From assembly GCA_024692565.1 (NCBI GenBank), contig JAILMN010000029.1, positions 62,001 to 126,000 of the forward strand: 64,000 nucleotides of DNA, given 5' to 3'. The translations under genes and the position numbers were made by a program. Below the pieces are notes generated by a model that saw nothing but the letters and a program-made list of their open reading frames with translations, had not been told where the DNA came from and searched no databases. Within the stretch, counting starts at the first letter, position 1. Every line of letters begins with the position of its first letter. This document shows, one piece after another, positions 18,182 to 28,000 of the stretch. Source of the stretch: Paludibacteraceae bacterium. GTDB lineage: Bacteria > Bacteroidota > Bacteroidia > Bacteroidales > Paludibacteraceae.

Positions 18182-19588
18182 ATGATTAAATTTAATGTCA
18201 AAAACCATGTGTTAGCGCCGCTGACGATAGCGCTCGTGGCATTCTTATGGTTCGTGCCGTCAACATTCTTCGGCATTGATGGTCTGACAGTGATTCAGCA
18301 ACGCACCATCGCACTCTTTGCTTTCGCTGCATTGATGTGGATGTTCGAAATCATCCCCGCGTGGGCAACCTCTGTCAGCACGGTGGTACTCCTTCTGTTG
18401 GCGATCTCCAACAAAGGATTCACCAACCCCGAAATGGGCGAATTGGTTAATTACAAAGAAATTATGGCCGCCTTTGCTGACCCGACAATCATGCTCTTCT
18501 TGGGCGGTTTCGTATTGGCAATCATGGCCAGCAAAGTAGGTCTGGACGTCTATCTGGCGCGTATCCTGCTCAAGCCTTTCGGCACCAAACCGCAAATGGT
18601 TTTGCTGGGCTTTTTGGTACTCATCAGCGTTATGTCGATGTTCATGTCCAATACCGCTACAGCAGCGATGATGCTGGCGTTCTTGGCGCCGGTGCTCAAG
18701 ACTCTTCCGGAAAGCGGAGGCGGTCGCGTGAGTCTCGCTATGTCCATCCCTATCGCAGCCAATATCGGCGGTCTGGGTACGCCTATCGGTACGCCTCCTA
18801 ACGCCATCGCCATCGGACAATTGGCGAAAGACGGCATCGAGATCGGTTTCGGCGAGTGGATGCTCCGTATGGTGCCTGTGGTCATCATCATGATCCTCTT
18901 TGCTTGGATGCTGCTCATGCTGCTCTTCCCCTTCAAAGTGAAGAAAATCGAAATCAATATCGACGGTGATGTTAAAAGAGACTGGAAATTCTGGACAGTA
19001 ACCGTCACTTTCCTCGTTACGATCTTGCTGTGGATGACGGGTGAGATCACTCACCTCAATTCGAACATCGTAGCCCTGATCCCGTTTGCAGTCTTTGCCG
19101 TACTCGGTATCTTCACCCGCGATGACTTCGCAAAGGTGGACTGGCACGTGCTCTGGATGGTAGCCGGTGGATTTGCACTCGGTACGGCGATGAACAAAAC
19201 CGGTCTGGCAGCAGCCTTAGTAGAAGCTATCCCGTTCGGCACATGGTCTCCGCTGGTAGTGCTCATCGTAGCAGGTTTCGTAGGCTGGCTCTTGTCGAAC
19301 TTCATTGCTAACTCGTCTGCAGCGAATCTGCTTGTGCCTATTTTGGCAACCGTTGCCATCGCGATGAAAGATTCGCTGGCTGTTTATGGCGGAGTGACCA
19401 CACTGCTTGTCTGCGTAGCTGCTTCCACTTCGTTCGCAATGCTCTTCCCGATCTCCACACCGCCGAATGCGATTGCCAGCTCGACGGGCTTGATCAAAAC
19501 GCACGACATGACCAAAGTGGGACTGATTGTCGGCATACTCGGTATCGCTTTGTCCTACGCAGTTCTGCTCCTCTTCCCGTTTAGATAA
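18182..19588 (+). CDS. SLC13/DASS-family anion permease (sodium-coupled dicarboxylate or similar)
   Basis: An inner-membrane transporter of 468 residues with about 11-12 hydrophobic helices. Two internally related signatures define the divalent anion:sodium symporter family: LGTPIGTPPNAIAIGQL near residue 200 and FPISTPPNAIASSTGL near 425, each following a helix hairpin with small residues (MSNTATAAMM, LSNFIANSSAANL). Likely substrates are succinate, malate or another dicarboxylate, but sulfate or other anions cannot be excluded. It stands alone, with its own promoter and a terminator after the stop. Confidence 0.88.
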   Translation: MIKFNVKNHVLAPLTIALVAFLWFVPSTFFGIDGLTVIQQRTIALFAFAALMWMFEIIPAWATSVSTVVLLLLAISNKGFTNPEMGELVNYKEIMAAFADPTIMLFLGGFVLAIMASKVGLDVYLARILLKPFGTKPQMVLLGFLVLISVMSMFMSNTATAAMMLAFLAPVLKTLPESGGGRVSLAMSIPIAANIGGLGTPIGTPPNAIAIGQLAKDGIEIGFGEWMLRMVPVVIIMILFAWMLLMLLFPFKVKKIEINIDGDVKRDWKFWTVTVTFLVTILLWMTGEITHLNSNIVALIPFAVFAVLGIFTRDDFAKVDWHVLWMVAGGFALGTAMNKTGLAAALVEAIPFGTWSPLVVLIVAGFVGWLLSNFIANSSAANLLVPILATVAIAMKDSLAVYGGVTTLLVCVAASTSFAMLFPISTPPNAIASSTGLIKTHDMTKVGLIVGILGIALSYAVLLLFPFR

Positions 19589-19606
19589 CAGAGCAGTTTA
19601 GTTCTG

Positions 19607-19633
19607 AAAAGCGTCCTCGTGGCGCTTTTTTTT
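19607..19633 (+). terminator. terminator of the transporter gene
   Basis: AAAAGCGTC and GGCGCTTTT pair (one G-T) around a 5-base loop, followed by eight T residues. It lies 18 bases after the stop. Confidence 0.85.
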
Positions 19634-19642
19634 ATGCTTCTC

Positions 19643-19673
19643 TTGCATATGTCATTTTTTTGTTGTAATTTTG
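19643..19673 (+). promoter_or_regulatory. promoter of the SpoIIE/STAS/NRPS operon
   Basis: TTG (19643-19645), 20 bases, TAATTTTG (19666-19673). The start codon at 19703 is about 24 bases beyond the predicted initiation site. This decides against the upstream start at 19619, which lies before the promoter. Confidence 0.75.
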
Positions 19674-19702
19674 CACGCAAAATTGACATAGACCTAATAA
19701 TC

Positions 19703-21724
19703 ATGAAACAGCGGTCGCTTCCGATAGTAATAGGTATATTCTTAGTCGTCGCGATGACGGTGCAGTTCTTCGTGTCCTATCAACGCGAGAAAACCAATCT
19801 GATGCAGCAGATGGAATACAAGATGGATTTGGCACAGAAGGATTTTCTTTTCGAAGTGTACGATATCCATGAAGCGACCGACGAGATATCGCATTTCTTC
19901 CTGGAGTTTGACGACAATTCGGCGGAGTTATATTCTTTGTTAGAGGCTGTTCTATGGCATTATCCCGACCTGTACTGCTGCTACGTTACCTTCCTTCCGG
20001 AGTGCTCGCCTACTCCCGGTCAATGGAGCTGTCCGACGGCTTTTCGTGTGAAGAAAGATTCGATCATCACCTACGACGCCAAGAATCATATTCCTTATGC
20101 AGAGCGCGACTGGTTCCAAGGTGCTTTGCGTAACGACTCGGACGAGGGCTATTGGAGTATGCCGTACAACGACGGTACGCATGAAGATCCGGTGTTTACC
20201 TATTCGCAGAAAGTGTATGACAGCAACGGCAAATTGATGGGCGTGGCCGGTTCCGATTATACCTTGGTATGGACGAAGCGACTGCTGGAAGATATCAAGC
20301 CGTACGACGATGCCATTTGTCAGCTCTTCAGTTCGGACGGAACACTGATTGTCGGGAGCGGCGACACGACCAATATACACGACCGGATATTATTCGAGAA
20401 AGTGCTGGCTCCGACCAATATGCGACTGATGATAAGTGTTCCCAAATGTCACATCCGCAGGGAGATCACCAGCATCAGTTTGATCACACTCGCTGTGCTG
20501 CTGGCGGGTATATTGGCAATCGGTTTGCTGCTCAATCATGTGCGTCGCGAGCACGATGCGCTCACTCGCGTGGAAACCGCCAACAGAGTGCTGGAGCGCG
20601 AGATGCAGATTGCCAGCGGTATACAACTGGGCATGCTGCCGAAGGAGAAAAGAGAGTCGAGCGTGGAGTGTCAGGAGGATGTGCAGGTTGAGGCGAAATT
20701 GATTCCGATGCGCGAAGTAGGTGGAGATTTATATGATTTCCACCGCGAAAAAGATGAGCTATGGTTCATTATCGGCGATGTGAGCGGCAAGGGTGTACCT
20801 GCGGCTATGTTCATGAGCGCGGCGGTTAACCTCTTTCGGGCTGCGGGAGGTCGTGCTCATTCGCCGAAAGAAATCATGGAAGAGATGAACAAAGTGCTTA
20901 GCGAGAACAACCCGAGCATGATGTTCGTCACTGCGTTCATCGGTCGATTGCACGTGCCTACAGGCGAACTGACTTATTGCAATGCGGGACACTGCCAACC
21001 GATCAAAGTTAGCGGGTTAGAGGTTAGCGGGTTGGAGTTGGAACCGAATATGCCGTTGGGTTACGAAGGTAAGTTCCGGTTCGTGGAGCAAGGTGTGATG
21101 CTGGGAGAGGGCGACACGATTGTGCTTTATACCGACGGCATCACCGAGGCGCGTAATGAGCAACGGCAGATGTTGGGTTTTGCCAAGTGGGCGAAGATAG
21201 TGAAGAGTGGTAAGTGGAATGTGGAGAGCCTGTTACGTGAAGTGAAAACGTTCATCGGTTCAGCCGAACCGACAGACGATATCACGCTGATGACGGTTCG
21301 TAAGACGAGTGCCGTTGAACCGATGATACAGCGTGTGGAGAACCGCATCGACCGTTGGCCGGTACTGCGCGTGGAATTACATAACTACGGACTCTGCGCA
21401 GGTTTGGACGCGCGTGCGCTGAAGAAGACTGAAGTGGCGATTGAAGAAGCGGTCGTCAATATCGTCAACTACTCGCAAGCGGAGTGGATGGAGTTGGAGG
21501 TTAATGAGTTAACGAATGAAGGAGTTAAGGAATTAGTGATTACGCTGCGGGACAACGGTGTTGCGTTTGACCCGACGCAGCAAGCGGAAATAGACACCGA
21601 TGCCGTGATGGCGGAGCGTCAGATAGGCGGTTTGGGCATCGCCTTGTTGCGCAAAATAGCCGACGACGTGCGCTACGAACGCATCGACGAAATCAACACA
21701 TTGACAATCATCAAAAACATATAA
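19703..21724 (+). CDS. membrane sensor PP2C (SpoIIE-type) phosphatase with C-terminal HATPase domain
   Basis: A 673-residue signalling protein. Transmembrane helices at about residues 4-25 and 256-280 bound a periplasmic sensor region with a Cache-like look (YAERDWFQGAL, DPVFTYSQKVYDSNGKLMGVAGSDYT). The cytoplasmic part has a SpoIIE-type PP2C phosphatase (VGGDLYDF near 339, GDVSGKGVPAAMFM near 357, LYTDGITEARN), then an RsbW/HATPase-like kinase domain with EEAVVNIVNYS near 580 and GGLGIALLRKI near 645. Known relatives control a STAS protein by opposed phosphatase and kinase activities; here both are in one chain and a STAS gene follows 2 bp later. Three low-complexity loops coincide with 7-bp repeat arrays. 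The ligand is unknown. Confidence 0.88.
   Translation: MKQRSLPIVIGIFLVVAMTVQFFVSYQREKTNLMQQMEYKMDLAQKDFLFEVYDIHEATDEISHFFLEFDDNSAELYSLLEAVLWHYPDLYCCYVTFLPECSPTPGQWSCPTAFRVKKDSIITYDAKNHIPYAERDWFQGALRNDSDEGYWSMPYNDGTHEDPVFTYSQKVYDSNGKLMGVAGSDYTLVWTKRLLEDIKPYDDAICQLFSSDGTLIVGSGDTTNIHDRILFEKVLAPTNMRLMISVPKCHIRREITSISLITLAVLLAGILAIGLLLNHVRREHDALTRVETANRVLEREMQIASGIQLGMLPKEKRESSVECQEDVQVEAKLIPMREVGGDLYDFHREKDELWFIIGDVSGKGVPAAMFMSAAVNLFRAAGGRAHSPKEIMEEMNKVLSENNPSMMFVTAFIGRLHVPTGELTYCNAGHCQPIKVSGLEVSGLELEPNMPLGYEGKFRFVEQGVMLGEGDTIVLYTDGITEARNEQRQMLGFAKWAKIVKSGKWNVESLLREVKTFIGSAEPTDDITLMTVRKTSAVEPMIQRVENRIDRWPVLRVELHNYGLCAGLDARALKKTEVAIEEAVVNIVNYSQAEWMELEVNELTNEGVKELVITLRDNGVAFDPTQQAEIDTDAVMAERQIGGLGIALLRKIADDVRYERIDEINTLTIIKNI
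21008..21042 (+). repeat. degenerate GTTAGCGG repeats in the phosphatase domain
   Basis: GTTAGCGG, GTTAGAG, GTTAGCGG, GTTGGAG in tandem, encoding VSGLEVSGLELE in the loop before the conserved PLGY. Confidence 0.65.
21200..21227 (+). repeat. four 7-bp repeats in the phosphatase gene
   Basis: GTGAAGA, GTGGTAA, GTGGAAT and GTGGAGA follow without gaps and encode KSGKWNVES. Confidence 0.65.
21493..21541 (+). repeat. about seven degenerate 7-bp repeats in the HATPase region
   Basis: Units around GTTGGAG, GTTAATG, AGTTAAC, GAATGAA, GGAGTTA, AGGAATT, AGTGATT. They encode LEVNELTNEGVKELVI in a beta hairpin. This array is the least regular of the set. Confidence 0.45.
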
Positions 21725-21726
21725 TT

Positions 21727-22029
21727 ATGCAAGTAAACATTCAACCGAACGGTCAGGAGATCACCGTTCAACTCATCGGTGAATTAGACACGATGGCTAC
21801 CACCGAACAGGCAGACGAGTTACAACAAGTACTGAACATCGCCGACAAAGCGCTGGTAATCGATTGCAGCGAGATGGAGTATATCTCTTCGGCGGGTCTG
21901 CGATTCTTCATGCAACTCAAACGCGACAGCGAAGCCAAAGGCGGTTCGATCCGCATCGAGCATCTGAACGAAGACGTAGCCGATATCTTCCGCATGAGCG
22001 GTTTCCAGAATATCTTCCAAATTGTGTAA
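21727..22029 (+). CDS. STAS-domain anti-anti-sigma factor-like protein
   Basis: A 100-residue cytoplasmic protein with a complete STAS domain. The phosphorylation loop is present: DCSEMEYISSAGLRFF, with Ser54/Ser55 as the candidate phosphoacceptor, as in SpoIIAA/RsbV. It lies 2 bp after the SpoIIE-type phosphatase/kinase, which would set its phosphorylation state, and 18 bp before the peptide synthetase. No sigma factor or separate anti-sigma gene is adjacent, so the output partner is not evident; it may act on an unlinked regulator or directly on the synthetase. That last idea is inference. Confidence 0.9.
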   Translation: MQVNIQPNGQEITVQLIGELDTMATTEQADELQQVLNIADKALVIDCSEMEYISSAGLRFFMQLKRDSEAKGGSIRIEHLNEDVADIFRMSGFQNIFQIV

Positions 22030-22044
22030 GGTGTAAAGTGTAAT
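22024..22044 (+). repeat. three 7-bp repeats between the STAS and NRPS genes
   Basis: GTGTAAG, GTGTAAA and GTGTAAT in tandem. The STAS stop codon lies inside the first unit, and the NRPS start follows 4 bases after the array. Confidence 0.75.
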
Positions 22045-22047
22045 ACC

Positions 22048-25000
22048 ATGAGAAGCCCATTAAGTCAAGCGCAGTTAGGCGTTTATTACGCTTGTGAAAC
22101 GTCCGTTTCGGACGAGTTCAATTATCAAAACCCTGTCCTCTTCGATCTGCCTGAAGATGCAGATTTGGCGCGGTTGCAGCAAGCCGTTCAGGATGCTTTG
22201 TGTGCGCACCCGTACCTGTTCAGCCGCGTGGTGGTGAACGAAGAAGGTGTGCCGGAGATAGAAAGCGGTGAGGATTCAGCAGCCCGTTGTCAGCTATCAG
22301 AGGTGACGGAAGACGAGTGGAAAGTTGTGCAGGCTACTTTTGCGCGCACTATGGATATCCGCGGCGACCAGCTCTTCCGCGCGGAGATCTACAGCGTCAA
22401 GAGTCCGAAGTCAGGAGCCAAGAGTTATCTGTATATCGATATCCACCATGTGTTGGCGGACGGCTTCTCGGTGACCCTGCTGCTACGTGATATCGAGCGT
22501 TTGTACAACGGCAAGAAACCCGCAGGTGAACTGATGGACGGCGCGGCGATTGCCAGCGAAGAAGCAGCACAACGGGCAGATGAGGCGCTGATGGGCGAAG
22601 CGAAGGAGTGGTACGCGAAGAAGTTCTGCGATGCTGCCGACACCGATTCGTTGCCTATCCCTGAGGCAAGTTTAGCCAGCAGTGACCAACCCGCAGAAAG
22701 CATATACCGGATGTTCCCTCTCAGCGTCAGCAAAGAGGACGTGCAGGCCATCGAGAAACGGTTCGGTGCCAAAGAGAGCATCATCATGCAGACCGCTTTC
22801 GCGCAACTGTTAGCAACCTACAGCGCCGAAGAAAAAGCATCGTACTGCACCGCTTTCTGGGGACGAACCGACCGCCGTACGTTGGGTGCTATCACGATGA
22901 TGGTACACACGCTGCCGGTCTTCCTGCAGACAAAAGCAGAAACACCGATTGCCGAGATGTTGAGTAGTATGGACGAGCAACTGCAACTGACGCAGAAATA
23001 CCAGTATTACGCCTATCCCGATGCGGTGCGTGACCTCGGACTGAACAACCAGGTGATATTCGTTTATCAAGGTGCCGTACTCGCCGACAAACGTGGTCTG
23101 CATCTCGGCGAAACACTCGTGCCTTACACCGACCTGCGTCGTCCTACGCCGGGGTGGAAACTATGCGCAGAGTTATTCGAAACCGACGGACAGTACTCGC
23201 TCAAACTGAGTTACAGCACCGCTGACTATTCAGAAGCTTTCATGGAGCAGTTGGCGCAAGCCTACAGCATGATCCTGCGTTCGATGGTGACGGCAGACAA
23301 AGTGAGTGAGATTGACTATTGCACGCAGCCGCAGTTGGAGTGGTTGGATGAGCGTAATCCCAAAGCACCGCAGCCCGCCAAAGGTAGCCTCGTAGCGCGA
23401 TTCAAACAGCATGTTGCCGAACAGCCGGACGCAGTATGCGTAGTTGCCGGCGATAAGAGACTGACGTACGCGGAGGTGGATAAACTCTCCGATACTTTCG
23501 ACCCGCAATACACAGTTCGCTGCGGCGGGCATGTAATCGGTTATTCCGTGCCGCGTAACGAACAGATGGTGATTGTGCCGCTCGCTATCGCCAAAGCCGG
23601 GTTCACAGCCATGCCGTTGGATAGTTCCTATCCAGCCGAGCGATTAGAGTTCATGCGTGCCGATGCCGCGAAATATGAAGGCAAAGACGCTTTCATTCTG
23701 CTTTATACATCCGGTACGACAGGTACGCCGAAAGGGGTCATGCTGAGCGAGCAGAATATTCTTACTTTCTGCGATTACCATACCCATCATATAGGTCTGA
23801 CGCCCGAGAGCCGGTACGCTACGTATGCCGGCTACGGCTTTGACGCGTTCATGCACGACCTTTGGGGATGCTTATATGCCGGCGCAGCCATATATGTTAT
23901 AGGCGAAGATATACGGTTCGATTTGGATGGTATATATGACTATTTTGTCAAAGAGGGCATTACGCACTCCTTCATGACGACCCAAGTAGGCACGCAGATG
24001 GCTATCAACTATCCCGATATTCCCGGATTCCAATGTCTCGGCGTGGGTGGCGAAAAACTGATGTCATTGAATCCGCCATCCTATCGTTTGTGGAATGGCT
24101 ACGGTCCGACGGAATGTACCGTCTATGTATCCAGTTTCTGGGTGGAGAAGAACGAGCCGAATATCCCTATCGGCTATCCGAACGACACAGCCGAACTTTT
24201 CATCGTCAATAAATACGGTCACCGCGTGCCATGGGGCGCAGCAGGCGAACTGCTCATAGCCGGACCGCAGGTAGGTATCGGTTATCTTAATAACCCCGAG
24301 AAGACCGCAGAAGCCTTCGTGGAATGGAACGGACTCAGATGCTATCGTACGGGCGATATAGTTCGGTATCGTGAGGACGGAGCTATCGAGTTTGTGGGCC
24401 GCAAGGACGGACAGGTCAAGATCCGCGGTTTCCGTATTGAACTCAAAGAAGTGGAGGCGGTTATCCGTCAGTTTGAGGGCATCAAAGACGCCACCGTGCA
24501 GGCTTTCGATTATCCCGACGGCGGAGGCAAGTTCATTGCCGCGTACATCGTTTCGGACCAGAAGATCGATATTCAGGCACTCAATGCCTTTATCATGGAT
24601 CAGAAACCGCCGTATATGGTGCCTGCGGTAACGATGCAGATAGATGCTATTCCGTTGAACCAGAACCAAAAAGTCAACAAGCGTGCGCTTCCGGAACCCG
24701 GAGCGTCTCCCCGATGGAACGGGGAGAGCGGCCTCCGCCTAGAGGGGGAAGCCCCGCTCAATGTGCTTGAAGAGCAGATCAAAGAGATCGTTGCAGGTAT
24801 CGTAGGGAACAGCGATTTCGGTATTACCACTGATCTGCGTTTTGTGGGTCTCAGTTCGATCTCCGCTATCAAATTAGCGACGCAAGTATATAAGCGTTTC
24901 GGCGTGCAACTCGATGCCAAACTGCTCGTCAAAGGAGCCAATATCCAGACCATCGAGAATGAGATTTTGGAGGCGATGTTGGGCGGTCATCGGGATACCG

Positions 25001-28000
25001 TTATGCCGGAATCCAGGGATACCGAAGAAGCCCTGACCGCTCCTTATCCGTTGAGCCACGCGCAGACAGGTGTTTATTTCGAGTGCATGAAGAACCCCAC
25101 TTCGACACTATATAATATACCCATGCGTGCGCGTATGCCGTTGTCCATCAGCGATGAGGCGCTGCGTGAGGCGGTGACGAAAGTGGTCAACAGCCATCCG
25201 GAACTCTTCGTTCATTTCCAAACGAACGACACCGGAGTGGAGCAAATCATCGATAAAAATGTAGAATTGAAAGTGGAGAGTTTGGAGAAGAAGGAATCCG
25301 AACTCGAGACTTATTGTGCGGAGTTCGTGCGACCGTTCAACCTGAGCAAAGACCTGCTTTGCCGATTCAGCATCGTGCGCACGGAGCAGGCGCTCTACCT
25401 CTACTGCGACATCCATCACCTCGTATGCGACGGCGCGTCCTATGACGTCTTCTTCAACGAACTGTGCACGCTGCTCGACGGCGGCACGATCGACACGGAG
25501 ATGTACTCCTATGCGCAGTTTGTAGCCGATGAACAAACAGCCAAAGATGGAGAAGAATATGCTGCGGCGAAAGAGTTCTTCCACTCGCAACTTGCGCAAG
25601 TGGAAGGTGCAACGGAAATAGCTGCGGACCTCACGAACCCTAAGGACGGTGAGATAGGGCAGGTTTATGCGCCGATGGACATCAAAGCCGCAGAAACCTT
25701 GGCACAAAACGCCCAAGTGACACCTGCCGGAGCCACCCTCGCTGCCGTCTTCTACACCCTTGCGCGTTTCGCCAACGCCGACGACCTGTGTATCACCACG
25801 ATCTCCAATGGTCGAAGCAACCTCAAGATGGCGAACACGATGGGCATGATGGTCAACACGTTGGCGTTGAGCAGTAAGATAAGCGACCAGACGGTACAGG
25901 ACTTCATCCGCGAAACCGGCGAACATTTCGAGCAGACGCTGGCGCACGAGAACTACCCGTTTGCGCAGATTGCAGCCGACTACGACCTGACGGCAGAGAT
26001 CATGTTCGCTTACCAACTTGGCGTGCTCTCCGAGTACAAGATCAACGGCCAGACCATCGCGACGGAGAACATGGAGCTCAACGTACCGAAATTCAAGATA
26101 GCCTTCTATATCATCGAGGTGAACGGTCAACCGAGCGTAGCCATCGAGTACGACAACGGTCGTTACAGCCGCGAACTGATGCAGTCCTTGGCGCAATCGG
26201 TAAGCAATGCGCTCAGTGCTTTCGCAGCCCAACCGACCGCAGCCCTGCGTTCGATCTCGCTTATGGACGAGGCGCAAGCCAAACTGCTTGACAGCTTCAA
26301 CCAAACTGCTGTGCCGTACGACAACACGCAGACCGTCCTCTCGCTCTTCAAGGCACAAGTAGCCAAGACCCCGGATGCACTCGCTCTCGTCTATACCGAC
26401 AAACGCTTCACCTACCGCGAGGTCGATGAGATATCCGACCGAATCGCTGCAGGTCTGCACCCGACGACGAACGTAATAGCTATCAAAGTGCCGCGTAGCG
26501 AATGGATGGTGCTTGGTGCGTTGGCGGTCCTCAAGACCGGTTGTGCGTACCTGCCGCTCGACCCATCGTACCCCGAAGAGCGACTCAGCTACATGCAGCA
26601 GGATGCCAACAGTTGCATGCTCCTCACGGAGAAAGAGTTCGAAGAACTATCTAAATCTCAAATTTCAAATCTAAAATCTAAAATAATAAATCCATCGGAT
26701 TTATTTATCCTCCTCTATACTTCCGGTTCTACCGGCGTGCCGAAAGGTGTTCAACTCGAGCACGGTAACCTCGTGGCGTTCTGCCATTGGTACCAGCGCT
26801 ACTACGACCTGCATGCCGGACACAAGGTAGCCGCCTATGCAAGCTTCGGTTTCGATGCGTGTATGATGGACCTCTACCCGGCGCTCACTTGCGGTGCAGC
26901 CGTTTATATCGTGCCGGAAGACCTGCGTCTGAACTTGCCGGAACTCGGTCGTGCGTTCGACGCAGAAGGTATCACGCACGCCTTCATGACCACGCAGATC
27001 GGTTATCAGTTCGCTACCAACGTCGAGTGCCATTCGCTCCACCACCTCTCCGTAGGCGGAGAAGCGCTCTCGGCACTCAACCCGCCAACGAACTACAAGA
27101 TGCATAACGGTTATGGTCCGACGGAGTGTACCATCTTCACAACCACCTATCTGCTCAACGAATACGAGCAGCATATACCTATCGGCAAACCGCTCGATAA
27201 CCTGCAGCTCTTCATCATGGACACCAACGGTCAACGTCTGCCGCTCGGGGCAACGGGCGAATTGTGGGTAAGCGGTCCGCAGGTAAGTCGTGGTTACCTC
27301 AACCTACCGGAGAAAACCGCCGAGACTTTCGTCGAGTGGAACGGCAAACGCTGTTACCGCACCGGCGATATCGTGCGTTACTTGCCGGACGGCAATATCC
27401 AGTTCGTGGGTCGTCGCGACGGACAGGTGAAGATCCGCGGATTCCGTATCGAGCTCAAAGAGGTCGAAGCCGTCATCCGTCAGTTCGAAGGCATCAAAGA
27501 TGCTACCGTTCAAGCCTTTGACTACCCCAACGGTGGTAAGTTCATCGCCGCCTACATCGTCAGCGACCAAACTATCGACGTAGCGGCCCTCAACACCTTC
27601 ATCCGCGAGCGCAAACCGCCGTATATGGTGCCGGCTGCTACCATGCAGATCGATGTCATCCCGCTCAACCAGAACCAGAAAGTGAACAAACGTGCCCTGC
27701 CGGCACCGAAGATACAAGCCGACGACCACGACTACGTAGCGCCTGCCAACGACACCGAGAAACTGTTCGCAGACATCTTCGCGGACATCCTCTCGTTGGA
27801 CAAAGTGGGTGCAACGGATAACTTCTTCGAGTTGGGCGGCACCTCCCTCATGGTCACCCGCGTCATCATCGAAGCCGACAAAGCCGGCAAGCACATAGCC
27901 TATGCCGACCTCTTCGCGCATCCTACGCCGCGTGACCTCACGAACCTTGTCAACGGACAGGCGGAGGCCAACGAAGGTGAAGCGGCGGACCGCGAGGTAA

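Noticed and set aside
25108..26460. A 450-codon frame antisense to the synthetase
   Set aside because: Composition is that of an antisense shadow, rich in Arg, Val and His, without domain features.
24098..27140. Assigning amino-acid substrates to the two adenylation domains
   Set aside because: Both have Asp at the amino-contact position and hydrophobic pocket residues, but my alignment of the remaining positions is not secure and matches no known code well.
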